Part shown: piece by piece, positions 49,023-58,012 of the stretch
How positions within the stretch are numbered: the stretch's first letter is position 1
Layout: the number at the start of each line of letters is the position of its first letter
Source of the DNA: Vannielia litorea
GTDB taxonomy: Bacteria > Pseudomonadota > Alphaproteobacteria > Rhodobacterales > Rhodobacteraceae
Direction of reading: 5' to 3'
NCBI RefSeq assembly: GCF_019801175.1
Contig: NZ_JAHVJR010000003.1
Span: 185,001-249,000 of the forward strand
Length of the DNA stretch: 64,000 bases
Translations under genes and position numbers: made by a program
The notes under the pieces: generated by a model
The model's input: only the letters and a program-made list of their open reading frames with translations
Databases searched by the model: none
What the model was told of the DNA's origin: nothing

Positions 49023-49454
49023 ATGGAAACTGAGTTCACACCCTATGCATCTCTCGGCGGCGGCCTTCTGATCGGCCTCGCCGCTGTGATGCTCATGGCC
49101 ACCCTTGGCCGCATCTTCGGTGCGACCGGCATCCTCGCAGGGTTCATCCAGCCCGACAGCTCCTCCGAGTTCTCGTGGCGCGCCGCCCTGCTCGCCGGCA
49201 TGGTCTCCGGCCCCGCGCTCTACCTCGCGATCACCGGCAACTGGCCCGCGATTGAGGTGCCTGTCTCAACCCCCATGCTGGCGCTGGGCGGTTTGATCGT
49301 GGGGGCCGGTGTCACCTACGGCGCGGGCTGCACCTCCGGCCACGGCGTCTGCGGCATGGCCCGCCTCTCCCCGCGCTCCATCGTGGCCACGCTCTCCTTC
49401 ATGGCGGGCACGGCAGCGACCGTTTACGTCATCCGCCACGTGATCGGAGGCTGA
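49023..49454 (+). CDS. YeeE/YedE family half-transporter (first of two)
   Basis: A 143-residue membrane protein with four to five helices and the YeeE/YedE signature GAGVTYGAGCTSGHGVCGMA (residues about 97-116). This family moves small sulfur compounds such as thiosulfate; the two short halves together equal one full-length YeeE. The second half follows 4 bases later. Start METEF is taken as the first Met that leaves the first helix whole; its ribosome-binding site is weak. Confidence 0.9.
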   Translation: METEFTPYASLGGGLLIGLAAVMLMATLGRIFGATGILAGFIQPDSSSEFSWRAALLAGMVSGPALYLAITGNWPAIEVPVSTPMLALGGLIVGAGVTYGAGCTSGHGVCGMARLSPRSIVATLSFMAGTAATVYVIRHVIGG

Positions 49455-49458
49455 CCAA

Positions 49459-49905
49459 ATGAAAAAGCACTTCCTCATCTACCTGATCGGCCTCACATTC
49501 GGCCTCGGCATCTCGATCTCCGGCATGGCCAACCCGGCGAAAGTCATCAACTTCTTCGACTTCGCGGGCACGTGGGATCCTTCGCTCGCCTTCGTGATGG
49601 GCGGTGCCGTGACTGTGGCATTCATCGGCTACCGGCAGGTCTTCCGCCGCGCAGCGCCAATCTGGGGTAAGGGCTTTAGCCTTCCCAGCACCCGCCAGAT
49701 CGACGCGCGCCTCATCGGCGGCAGCCTCGTCTTTGGCATCGGTTGGGGCATCGCGGGCTTCTGCCCGGGTGGCGCCCTTCCCGCGCTCGGCGCGGGCCGC
49801 AGCGAGGTCTTCATCTTCGTCGTGGCGCTGGTCGCAGGCATCCTGCTGGCCAAGGCGTTGCAAAAAGCTTCAGCGCGAAAGAAACCCAAGGCGGCACAGG
49901 CCTGA
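49459..49905 (+). CDS. YeeE/YedE family half-transporter (second of two)
   Basis: A 148-residue membrane protein with four helices and the signature GIGWGIAGFCPGGALPALGAG near residues 95-115. Positively charged C-terminal tail. The early motif GISISGMANPAKVINFFD is shared by the family. It works presumably as a pair with the gene just before, and the conserved Cys in GFCPGG is the counterpart of the Cys in GAGCTSGHG. It precedes the metallo-hydrolase gene by 26 bases. Confidence 0.9.
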   Translation: MKKHFLIYLIGLTFGLGISISGMANPAKVINFFDFAGTWDPSLAFVMGGAVTVAFIGYRQVFRRAAPIWGKGFSLPSTRQIDARLIGGSLVFGIGWGIAGFCPGGALPALGAGRSEVFIFVVALVAGILLAKALQKASARKKPKAAQA

Positions 49906-49931
49906 GTGCCCCGCCCGAAATGGAGGTTCAC

Positions 49932-50816
49932 ATGAGCGACTACCCGATCGACATCACCGTTACCCCCGAAGTGAAAGCCTTCTTCGACGAGGCGACAAAC
50001 ACCATCTCCTACGTGGTCAAAGACCCGGACAGCAGCCATTGCGCCGTGATCGACAGCGTGATGGATATCGACTACGCCGCAGGCCGCATCACCTATGACA
50101 ACGCCGATGAGATCATCGCCTATGTGCTGGACAACGGCCTCACCGTCGACTGGCTGATCGAAACTCACGTGCATGCCGATCACCTCTCAGCAGCGCCCTA
50201 CATCCAGCAAAAGCTGGGCGGCAAGATCGGGATCGGCGAGCAGATCACCACCGTGCAGGACACCTTCGGCAAGGTCTTCAACGAGGGCACCGAGTTTCAG
50301 CGCGATGGCTCGCAGTTCGATGCGCTCTTCGTGGATGGCGACACCTACAGGATCGGCAATCTCGAGGCCGTCGCGCTCTATACGCCCGGCCACACGCCTG
50401 CCTGCATGACCCATGTCATCGGCAACGCGGCCTTTGTCGGCGATACGCTCTTCATGCCCGATGGCGGCTCGGCCCGGGCCGACTTTCCCGGCGGCGATGC
50501 GGGCGTGCTCTACGACAGCATCATGAAGGTTCTGTCGCTGCCCGAGGAGATGCGCCTCTTCATGTGCCACGACTACGCCCCGGGCGGCCGCGAAATTCAG
50601 TGGGAGACGACCGTGGCCGAGGAAAAGGCCAACAACATCCACGTCGGTACGGGCAAGTCGAAGGAAGACTTCATCAAGTTCCGCACCGAACGGGATGCCA
50701 CGCTCGACATGCCCAAGCTCATCATCCCTTCGCTGCAAGTGAACATGCGCGCGGGTGAGATCCCGACCGATAAGGACGGCAAGCCGATGCTCAAAGTCCC
50801 TCTGAACGGGCTCTGA
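49932..50816 (+). CDS. blh: Metallo-beta-lactamase-fold hydrolase, persulfide dioxygenase (Blh/ETHE1) type
   Basis: A 294-residue cytoplasmic enzyme. The metal site reads THVHADHLSA near residues 77-86; further ligands are in YTPGHTPACM, GDTLFMPD and MCHDYAP. This pattern with a single iron site fits ETHE1/Blh-type persulfide dioxygenases, which oxidise glutathione persulfide to sulfite during sulfide detoxification. An earlier in-frame start exists, but the ATG at 49932 has tggaggt at the right distance. Neighbouring YeeE/YedE halves and the DUF442 gene match the composition of BigR-controlled operons. Confidence 0.9.
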   Translation: MSDYPIDITVTPEVKAFFDEATNTISYVVKDPDSSHCAVIDSVMDIDYAAGRITYDNADEIIAYVLDNGLTVDWLIETHVHADHLSAAPYIQQKLGGKIGIGEQITTVQDTFGKVFNEGTEFQRDGSQFDALFVDGDTYRIGNLEAVALYTPGHTPACMTHVIGNAAFVGDTLFMPDGGSARADFPGGDAGVLYDSIMKVLSLPEEMRLFMCHDYAPGGREIQWETTVAEEKANNIHVGTGKSKEDFIKFRTERDATLDMPKLIIPSLQVNMRAGEIPTDKDGKPMLKVPLNGL

Positions 50817-50819
50817 GAA

Positions 50820-51236
50820 ATGACCACGCCTGTCCAGCTCGATGGCAACTACTTCGTCGCCCCCCAGATCACGCCGGATGAAATCGGTGGTCTTGCTGCC
50901 GCGGGCTTCCGGGTGATCATCAACAACCGGCCCGACGGCGAGGTGCCGGGCCAGCCGAGCAGTGCCGAGATCAGGGCCGAGGCGCAGCGCCACGGCCTGG
51001 CCTATCACCACATCCCGCTCTCCGGGCGCGAGGTGCCCGAGGCTGACACCGACGCGCTGGAGGCGGCGCTTGCCTCCGCGCCGGGCACAACACTGGCCTT
51101 CTGCCGCTCCGGCATGCGGTCTGCGATGATCTGGGCCGCCCGCGAGTGCCGCTTGCGCCCGGCGGCGGATGTCGCCCGGCAAGCCGCCGCAGCGGGGTAC
51201 GACCTTTCCGCCTTCCTTGGCACCACGGGAGCCTGA
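50820..51236 (+). CDS. DUF442 / TIGR01244 sulfur-metabolism protein (Cys-phosphatase/rhodanese-like)
   Basis: A 138-residue protein with the family start YFVAPQITPDEIGGLAAAGF, IINNRPDGE, and the catalytic-type loop AFCRSGMRSA with Cys near residue 95. In other bacteria this domain is fused to the Blh hydrolase; here it is a separate gene 3 bases after blh. It is thought to be a sulfurtransferase acting with the dioxygenase. The stop is followed one base later by the GTG of the SulP gene. Confidence 0.9.
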   Translation: MTTPVQLDGNYFVAPQITPDEIGGLAAAGFRVIINNRPDGEVPGQPSSAEIRAEAQRHGLAYHHIPLSGREVPEADTDALEAALASAPGTTLAFCRSGMRSAMIWAARECRLRPAADVARQAAAAGYDLSAFLGTTGA

Positions 51237-51237
51237 G

Positions 51238-52962
51238 GTGAAGCCCGCACTTCGCCGCGTTCTGCCTGTGTTCGACTGGGGCCGCACATACAACCGTGAT
51301 GCCCTCTCGAACGACCTGATCGCGGCGGTGATCGTGACGATCATGCTGATCCCGCAGTCGCTGGCCTACGCGTTGCTTGCGGGCCTGCCGCCCGAGGCCG
51401 GGATCTACGCCTCCATCGTGCCGATCATCCTCTACGCCATCTTTGGCACCTCCCGCGCGCTGGCGGTGGGGCCGGTTGCCGTGGTCTCGCTTATGACCGC
51501 CGCAGCCGTAGGGCAGGTGGCCGAGCAAGGCACCATGGGCTACGCCGCAGCCGCGCTCACGCTGGCGTTGCTCTCAGGAGGCATGCTGCTTCTGCTCGGG
51601 GTGTTCAAGCTGGGCTTTCTCGCCAACTTCCTCTCGCACCCTGTCATCGCGGGTTTCATCACCGCCTCCGGCATCCTGATCGCGACCTCGCAGGTCAAGC
51701 ATGTGCTCGGTGTGCCGGGCGGCGGCCACAACCTGCCGGAAATGCTGGGTAACCTCGCCGCGCAACTCGGACAGATCAACCTGATCACCCTCGTCGTTGG
51801 CGTTTCGGCCACGGCCTTCCTTTTCTGGGTCCGCAAGGGGCTGAAGCCGCTCCTGCTCAACGCGGGCCTCAAACCACGGCTCGCGGACATCGCCACCAAG
51901 GCCGGCCCCGTGGCCGCCGTGGTCGCCACCACCCTGGTCACTTGGGCCTTCAATCTGTCTGATCATGGCGTGGAGATCGTCGGCTCGGTGCCGCAGGCCC
52001 TGCCACCGCTCACCATGCCCGATCTCTCGATCGACCAGCTGACCGCGCTCTTCGTCCCTGCGCTGCTGATCTCGATCATCGGCTTCGTCGAATCCATCTC
52101 GGTCGCCCAGACCCTCGCCGCGAAAAAGCGCCAGCGGATCGACCCCGATCAGGAGCTTATCGGCCTCGGGGCGGCCAACATCGGCGCGGCCTTCACCGGC
52201 GGCTATCCGGTCACCGGCGGCTTTGCCCGCTCGGTTGTCAACTTCGACGCGGGCGCCGAAACCCCGGCAGCCGGGGCCTACACCGCCCTTGGCCTCGCCA
52301 TCGCCGCCATCGCGCTCACCCCGCTGGTCTACTTCCTGCCCAAGGCCACACTGGCCGCAACCATCATCGTGGCGGTGCTCTCTTTGGTGGATTTCACAAT
52401 CCTCAAGAACAGCTGGACGTACAATCGCGCCGATTTTGCCGCTGTGCTCGTGACCATCATGCTTACCCTCGGCTTCGGCGTCGAAAGCGGGGTGACGGCG
52501 GGCGTGGTCATTTCCGTCGGCCTTTTCCTCTACCGCACATCCAAACCCCACATCGCCGAGGTCGGGCTGGTGCCGGGCACCCAGCACTTCCGCAACGTGC
52601 TGCGCCACATGGTCGAAACCTCGCCAACCCTCCTGACCATCCGCATCGACGAGAGCCTCTATTTCGCCAACGCGCGCTACCTAGAGGATTACGTACTCGA
52701 CCGCGTTGTGAAGAACCCCGAGCTGCGTGACGTGGTGCTCATGTGCTCGGCCGTGAATGAAATCGACCTTTCCGCGCTGGAATCGCTCGAGGCGCTCAAC
52801 AACCGGCTGGCCGACCTGAACGTGCGGCTCCACATGTCGGAGGTCAAAGGACCGGTGACCGACCGTCTTGGCCGCACTCACTTCTTCGAGGCGCTCTCGG
52901 GCGAGTTGTTTCTGGCGCAGTACGATGCCTATCAGGCGCTCGCTGGTAACAGGCCAGCCTGA
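51238..52962 (+). CDS. SulP-family anion transporter with STAS domain
   Basis: A 574-residue transporter: about twelve to fourteen helices (starting LSNDLIAAVIVTIMLIPQSLAYALLAGLPPEAGIYAS, the SulP signature region) followed by a cytoplasmic STAS domain from about residue 440 (LYFANARYLEDYV, VLMCSAVNEIDLSALESLEAL). Members carry sulfate, bicarbonate or dicarboxylates; in this operon, export or uptake of sulfur oxyanions is likely. The GTG at 51238 is chosen because it follows the upstream stop directly and keeps the SulP lead; longer readings overlap the DUF442 gene. Confidence 0.91.
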   Translation: MKPALRRVLPVFDWGRTYNRDALSNDLIAAVIVTIMLIPQSLAYALLAGLPPEAGIYASIVPIILYAIFGTSRALAVGPVAVVSLMTAAAVGQVAEQGTMGYAAAALTLALLSGGMLLLLGVFKLGFLANFLSHPVIAGFITASGILIATSQVKHVLGVPGGGHNLPEMLGNLAAQLGQINLITLVVGVSATAFLFWVRKGLKPLLLNAGLKPRLADIATKAGPVAAVVATTLVTWAFNLSDHGVEIVGSVPQALPPLTMPDLSIDQLTALFVPALLISIIGFVESISVAQTLAAKKRQRIDPDQELIGLGAANIGAAFTGGYPVTGGFARSVVNFDAGAETPAAGAYTALGLAIAAIALTPLVYFLPKATLAATIIVAVLSLVDFTILKNSWTYNRADFAAVLVTIMLTLGFGVESGVTAGVVISVGLFLYRTSKPHIAEVGLVPGTQHFRNVLRHMVETSPTLLTIRIDESLYFANARYLEDYVLDRVVKNPELRDVVLMCSAVNEIDLSALESLEALNNRLADLNVRLHMSEVKGPVTDRLGRTHFFEALSGELFLAQYDAYQALAGNRPA

Positions 52963-52980
52963 CCCGTAACCGCAGCCTGA

Positions 52981-53991
52981 TCACCTCAACAGAATCACCG
53001 GAGCCGGGCTAATCGGCGCAGGGCCGATCCGGGTTTGGCCATTCTTGAAGTTGAGCGGTATATCCAGCGTTTTCGGGCTGCCCGCCAGCTGGCTGGCAAT
53101 CTCAAGCGCTGCGGTGATCGGCGTTTCGAAGTCCGCCGGGACGACACCCGAGGCAATGCCCACGGCGAGAATTTCGCGCCAGTTCGTCGCCTTTACCAGC
53201 ACCGACCCTTCCGGCACGCCCGCCTCGTTCACTTCAAAGCTGCCAGCCAGCTTCAGTTCCATCCGCCCCCACTTCGCTTCGGCCAGCTTGATCTCCACGT
53301 GCCGGGGCTGGGGGCGGGCCTGCTCTATCGCGCGCCGGTCCCAAGGGGCCGAAAAGCGGATCGTTACGTCGGCTGTCACCGAGTCCAGCGTGTCGGGAAC
53401 AAGATCCGCGGAGTTCAACTCCGCCAGCAGCTTCGACGGCACCTGCCAGGCCTCTGCGGAGAAGCTGATCTGATGCAGCGCAGGGTCCGGAAAATCTTCC
53501 GGCAGGGTCCGTGTGGCCAGCCGCCCCTTGGTGAGCCGGCTCGTCCAGCCCGCATCCGAGACCAGCTCGATCCCGTCCAGCTCAAAGCTCGACCTTTTCA
53601 GTGCCAGCGAGGTGGGCGTCAGCATCAGGCTGCCCCGCAGCCGGTCGGACCTGATCTCAAGTCGCTCGTAAGGCGTTTGCAGGCTCTGCCGGTCCGGCCA
53701 GACGGCGATCACGTGGTAAGGCTTGTAGCTGAGGGCAAGGCTCTGAAAGAACGGTGCCGACCATGCCCATCCCGTGCGCGGATCGGCGAGTCGCACCTCG
53801 TCCAGCTCAAGGTCGAACCGGTTGGGAAAGCCCCGCACCACGACCCGCTCGGCCTCCGCCTGCCAGCCATCGGCCCGGCGGTCCTCCAGCCAGAGGGTCA
53901 CTGCCTTCTCCAGCCCCCAGGCGCCCAAGGCCCAGTATCCGCCCCATGCAAGAGCGGCGACCAAGACCACAACGATCATCCGGCGCAGCAT
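52981..53991 (-). CDS. DUF2125 protein
   Basis: A 336-residue protein with an N-terminal membrane anchor or signal (residues 4-22, VVVLVAALAWGGYWALG) and a long beta-rich periplasmic part, including GFPNRFDLELDEVRLADP and PYHVIAVWPD typical of DUF2125. The role is unknown; resemblance in pattern to AsmA-like beta groove proteins is only suggestive. Convergent with the SulP gene with an 18-base gap, and divergent from the gamma-glutamylcyclotransferase gene. Confidence 0.87.
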   Translation of the reverse strand: MLRRMIVVVLVAALAWGGYWALGAWGLEKAVTLWLEDRRADGWQAEAERVVVRGFPNRFDLELDEVRLADPRTGWAWSAPFFQSLALSYKPYHVIAVWPDRQSLQTPYERLEIRSDRLRGSLMLTPTSLALKRSSFELDGIELVSDAGWTSRLTKGRLATRTLPEDFPDPALHQISFSAEAWQVPSKLLAELNSADLVPDTLDSVTADVTIRFSAPWDRRAIEQARPQPRHVEIKLAEAKWGRMELKLAGSFEVNEAGVPEGSVLVKATNWREILAVGIASGVVPADFETPITAALEIASQLAGSPKTLDIPLNFKNGQTRIGPAPISPAPVILLR

Positions 53992-54055
53992 GCACGCCCC
54001 TTTCGATTTTCAACGCGATCTGGTTTACCGGGCCGCAGATGGAAAGGCGAGGCGG

Positions 54056-54607
54056 ATGATCCCCGACAATGACTTGCCCAGCCCGCTCTGGGTCTTTGGC
54101 TATGGCAGCCTGCTGTGGAACCCCGGTTTCGAGGTCGCCGAAGAGCGGCTGGCCCGGCTCGACGGCTACCACCGGGCCTTCTGCATGTCGTCCATCCACC
54201 ACCGCGGCACGGAGGAGAACCCGGGGCTGGTTTTGGCGCTGGACGCAGAAAAAGATGCGTCGTGCCAAGGGGTTGCCCTGCGGGTCATGCCCGGGCAGGA
54301 GCCGGAGGTGCTGGCCGCGCTGCGCGAGCGAGAGTTGATCTCTTCGGCCTATTTCGAGGCGGTCGTTACTTTGCACGCTGAAGCGCACGCCCCGTTTCAG
54401 GCGCTGGCCTACGTGATCGACCGCGAGCACGTGCAGTATTGCGGCGGCCTCACGCTGGAGCGGCAGGCCGAGATCATCGCCCATGCCCACGGCGGGCGCG
54501 GGCCGAACACCGAGTACCTCTTCAACACCGCCGATCACCTCGCCGAACTCGGCATCGCCGACCCCGATCTGGCCTGGCTCGCTGCCCGCTTGCGCAACGA
54601 GGCGTGA
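54056..54607 (+). CDS. Gamma-glutamylcyclotransferase, ChaC type
   Basis: A 183-residue enzyme that cleaves glutathione to 5-oxoproline and Cys-Gly. The N-terminal motif WVFGYGSLLWNPGF and the catalytic-type Glu in ALRERELISSAYFE identify the ChaC branch; GRGPNTEYLFNT is also conserved. The ATG at 54056 is preferred; one at 53990 would add 22 residues and overlap the divergent DUF2125 start. Cytoplasmic. Confidence 0.9.
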   Translation: MIPDNDLPSPLWVFGYGSLLWNPGFEVAEERLARLDGYHRAFCMSSIHHRGTEENPGLVLALDAEKDASCQGVALRVMPGQEPEVLAALRERELISSAYFEAVVTLHAEAHAPFQALAYVIDREHVQYCGGLTLERQAEIIAHAHGGRGPNTEYLFNTADHLAELGIADPDLAWLAARLRNEA

Positions 54608-54678
54608 GGCCTTTGTGATTGGCAACGCCGGGCCGCCCCCCTAAGCTGCCGCCAAGAAACAAAGGGCGTTAACCCCGC

Positions 54679-55839
54679 ATGAGCATGACTGAGGCCGAGG
54701 CCGAGCCGCATTTTTCACAACCCGTGCGCCAAGTGGCGCAAATGCTGATTGTCCTCGGGCTGGTGGCCGTGGGGAGCTACCTGCTTCTGCCCACGGTGAT
54801 GCCCGTGGTCCGCGCCAACCTCTGGCTCAACGGCACCATCGGTCTCGTCTTCGTGGTGGGGGTCTTCACCTGTTTCTGGCAGGTCTACCAGCTCGTACGG
54901 TCTGTGGCTTGGCTGGAGGACTTTGCCCTTGAGCGCGAGGTCGGGGCAAAAGTGCCGCGCTTGCTTGCTCCCTTGGCGGCGCTGCTTCGGTCCCGGCGTG
55001 GGCGGATGCAGATATCTGCGACATCCTCGCGCTCCATTCTGGAATCCGTCGCAACCCGGATCGAAGAGTTGCGGGATATCACCCGCTACCTCGTCAACCT
55101 GCTGATTTTCCTTGGCCTTCTCGGCACATTCTACGGACTGGCAACCACCGTTCCGGCCGTGGTGGAGACCATTCGCTCGCTTGCTCCGCAGGAGGGCGAG
55201 GGCGGCGTGGAGGTATTTTCGCGGCTCATGGGTGGGCTCGAGGCCCAACTGGGTGGGATGGGCACGGCCTTCGGATCATCGCTGCTGGGGCTTGCCGGGT
55301 CGTTGATCGTGGGGCTGCTAGAACTCTTTGCCTCGCATGGCCAAAACCGCTTTTACCGCGAACTGGAGGAGTGGCTTTCGTCGATTACCCGGGTTGCGTT
55401 TGCGGGTGCAGATGGCGAAGGCGCGGAGCCTTCTGCGGCGGCGGGCATCCTCGACCACATGGCCGAGCAGATGGAGGCGATGCGGGAGATGTTCACGCAG
55501 TCGGATGTGTCGCGCGCGATCCTTGAAGACAAGATCGGCGGCGTGGCCGACGCGGTCGACAAGCTGACTGAGACACTGGCGGCAGAGCGAGCACCTGACC
55601 CATTGCTGCTGCGGATCGCGGAAGCCAACGAGGCGCTGCTCAACAAGCTCGACGGCGTGACTTCCGGCGACGGCGGCGTGGACGCAGAGAGCCGGATGCG
55701 CTTGCGGTCGATCGACACGCAACTGCTTGCTATCCATGAAGATATCGCTGCCGGACGGCAGGAGAGTGTGGCTGGCCTCAGGGCCGATATCTCGGCGCTG
55801 ACACGGGTCATCCGCGAGGCCACCCGGAGGCCCGGCTGA
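54679..55839 (+). CDS. ExbB/TolQ/MotA-family proton channel protein
   Basis: A 386-residue inner-membrane protein. Helices near residues 20-38, 50-70, 145-170 and 195-218. The MotA/ExbB core GLLGTFYGLATTVPAV and GMGTAFGSSLLGLAGSLIVG is clear. A charged cytoplasmic C-terminal tail of about 160 residues follows. It overlaps the next gene by one base (TGATG), so the two form a stator-like pair that would use the proton gradient to move or tether the cell-wall-binding partner. Confidence 0.9.
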   Translation: MSMTEAEAEPHFSQPVRQVAQMLIVLGLVAVGSYLLLPTVMPVVRANLWLNGTIGLVFVVGVFTCFWQVYQLVRSVAWLEDFALEREVGAKVPRLLAPLAALLRSRRGRMQISATSSRSILESVATRIEELRDITRYLVNLLIFLGLLGTFYGLATTVPAVVETIRSLAPQEGEGGVEVFSRLMGGLEAQLGGMGTAFGSSLLGLAGSLIVGLLELFASHGQNRFYRELEEWLSSITRVAFAGADGEGAEPSAAAGILDHMAEQMEAMREMFTQSDVSRAILEDKIGGVADAVDKLTETLAAERAPDPLLLRIAEANEALLNKLDGVTSGDGGVDAESRMRLRSIDTQLLAIHEDIAAGRQESVAGLRADISALTRVIREATRRPG

Positions 55840-57836
55840 TGGCCCTCGCCCGCCGCAACGGACAACGCTTCTCGGCCTCGATTTGGCCGGGTTTCGTGGA
55901 TGCGATGACGGCGCTCTTGCTGGTTCTGATGTTCGTTTTGTCGATCTTCATGATCGTGCAATTCATGCTCCGTGAGACCATCACGGGGCAGGAGAGCGAG
56001 CTGAATGAACTGGGCGCTGAACTGGCCTCATTGGCGGATGCTTTGGGGCTGGAGCGGGCACGGGTGGAGGCGTTGCAGGGGGATGTGGCGGGTCGGGATG
56101 CGGCTCTTTCTGCGGCGCAGGAAGATGCCGCCCGGCAGGCCGCGCTGATCGCCTCGCTGCGGGGGCAGATCGCCTCGGGGCAGGAGGCTCTGCAGGACGC
56201 CCAGCGGCAGATCACCGGCTTCGAAGAACAGGTTGCGGCCTTGATTTCAGAGAGAAATTCAGCGCAGGCGCGCGGGGCGGAACTGTCGGAAAGCCTTGCT
56301 GCGGTTGAGGCGGCGAGGGCGGCGGTGGAGGCGGAGAAGGCCTCGCTGGAGCAGGCTCTGGCCTCGGCGCGGACTGAGATTGACGGGCAGGTCGAGGCGG
56401 CGCGGCTTGCTGCGGCGCGGCGAGAAGCGCTGGAGGCGCTGGTTGCGGACCTGCAGAAAGGGGCCGAGGAGAGCGCCGCTAAGGTGGCGGCGCTGGAGGA
56501 GGAACTGACGGCGGAAGAGAAGGCGCGGTTGGCAGAAACGGCGGCGGCTCAAGCCCTTAGGGAGCGGCTAAAAGGGGCGGAAACCGAGCTGACAGCGATG
56601 ACCTTGGCGCTTGAGGCGCAGCGGAAGAAGGCAGAGGAGACCCTCACCTTGCTGGCTGCGGCGCAGGATGCGGAAAAGGATTTGAATGCCAAGCTGGCGG
56701 CGGCGCTGGCGTCGGTGTCGCAACTGGAAAGCCAAGTAGAATCAGGAGCTTCGAGCGCCGAAGGGGCGGCGCGGCTTGCCAGTGAACTGGCGGCGGCGGA
56801 GGCGGAGATCGCGGCGCTGGGCAGCGCAAGGAGCGAGGCGGAGACGGCGCGGGATGCGCTGGCTGCACGGGCAGAGGCTGCGGAAGCGGAACGGGACGCG
56901 CTGCGGGCCGAAGTGGCTGAGAATGAAAAGGAAATCGCCGAACTCAAGGCCGTTAAGGAGGCGCTTGAGGCGGATGTGGGTGACAGTGCTGCGGTGCGCG
57001 AAAAGCTGGCGGCTGCACTTGCAGAAAAGCTGGTGGCGGAGCGGCGGGCGGAGGCGGCGCTGAGCGAGGCTGAGCGCAAGGACATATTGCTCGCCCGGGC
57101 CAATAAAGAGCTTGAAAACAAGGAGGTAGCCTCGGCCGAGGGGCAACGAAAACTGGCGCTTTTGAACGAGCAGGTGGCGGCTCTGCGGTCGCAGCTTGGG
57201 GCGTTGCAGGGTGTCATCGATGCGGCGGCGCAGCGGGACGAGGATTCGAAGGTTCAGATTGAGGCGCTGGGCGCGCAGCTCAACGCCGCGCTGGCCCGTG
57301 CGGCGGCGGAGGAACGGCGACGGGCGGAGCTGGAAGCGGCGGAGCGCAAGCGGCTGGAAGAGGCGCAGAAAGACCTCGAACAGTACCGCTCGGAGTTCTT
57401 TGGCCGCATGAAGGAAGTGATCGGCAACACCGAGGGCGTGCGGATCGAAGGGGACAGGTTCGTGTTCTCTTCAGAGGTACTCTTCCCGCCTGCGCAGGCC
57501 GCGCTTTCGGAGGCAGGAAAGACGGAAATTCAGAAGGTTACAGAAATTCTGCGCCGTCTGGCTGGAGAGATTCCGCCCGAGATCGACTGGGTGATTCAGG
57601 TCGACGGGCACACCGACAACACCCAGCTTTCGGGCTTCGGGGAGTTTGCCGACAACTGGGAACTGAGCCAGGCGCGGGCGCTTTCGGTGGTGCGGTTCAT
57701 GGCCGATGATCTGGGGATTCCGCCGCAGCGGCTCAGCGCAAACGGCTTTGGCGAGTACCAACCCATCGACCCGGATGACACGCCCGAAGCGCTGGCGCGG
57801 AATCGGCGGATCGAGCTGAAACTGACGGAACGCTAA
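55839..57836 (+). CDS. Coiled-coil OmpA/MotB-domain peptidoglycan-binding protein
   Basis: A 665-residue protein. One membrane helix (residues about 17-43, SIWPGFVDAMTALLLVLMFVLSIF) has an Asp early in the helix, as in MotB/ExbD. A very long Ala/Glu-rich coiled coil (about 50-520) follows, then an OmpA-like domain (about 540-665) with VDGHTDNTQLSGFG, NWELSQARALSVVRFM, LSANGFGEYQP and NRRIELKL, the peptidoglycan (diaminopimelate) binding residues. The helix would pair with the ExbB-like partner and the coiled coil would bridge the periplasm. Pairs of this make-up are common in Rhodobacterales, but their function is unknown to me. Confidence 0.9.
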   Translation: MALARRNGQRFSASIWPGFVDAMTALLLVLMFVLSIFMIVQFMLRETITGQESELNELGAELASLADALGLERARVEALQGDVAGRDAALSAAQEDAARQAALIASLRGQIASGQEALQDAQRQITGFEEQVAALISERNSAQARGAELSESLAAVEAARAAVEAEKASLEQALASARTEIDGQVEAARLAAARREALEALVADLQKGAEESAAKVAALEEELTAEEKARLAETAAAQALRERLKGAETELTAMTLALEAQRKKAEETLTLLAAAQDAEKDLNAKLAAALASVSQLESQVESGASSAEGAARLASELAAAEAEIAALGSARSEAETARDALAARAEAAEAERDALRAEVAENEKEIAELKAVKEALEADVGDSAAVREKLAAALAEKLVAERRAEAALSEAERKDILLARANKELENKEVASAEGQRKLALLNEQVAALRSQLGALQGVIDAAAQRDEDSKVQIEALGAQLNAALARAAAEERRRAELEAAERKRLEEAQKDLEQYRSEFFGRMKEVIGNTEGVRIEGDRFVFSSEVLFPPAQAALSEAGKTEIQKVTEILRRLAGEIPPEIDWVIQVDGHTDNTQLSGFGEFADNWELSQARALSVVRFMADDLGIPPQRLSANGFGEYQPIDPDDTPEALARNRRIELKLTER

Positions 57837-58012
57837 GCCCGCGTTCGCAGGTGTTGCGCCGCAGCGCGGCGGGCCGTTAACCCTGCCAATTGGACGATGC
57901 ACAACTGATGCACAACCGATGCACATTCCATACATACGCGATATTCGCACAATCGAGGGCGTAAACGGGCCGAACGGTGCGCGTGGCGCGGTGTCGCATG
58001 CGAACCCGGAGG

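Noticed and set aside
54679..57836. Zorya-type anti-phage system (ZorA/ZorB-like ExbB and OmpA pair)
   Set aside because: No ZorC, ZorD or ZorE genes lie nearby, the partner has a far longer coiled coil than ZorB, and the neighbourhood is ordinary housekeeping.
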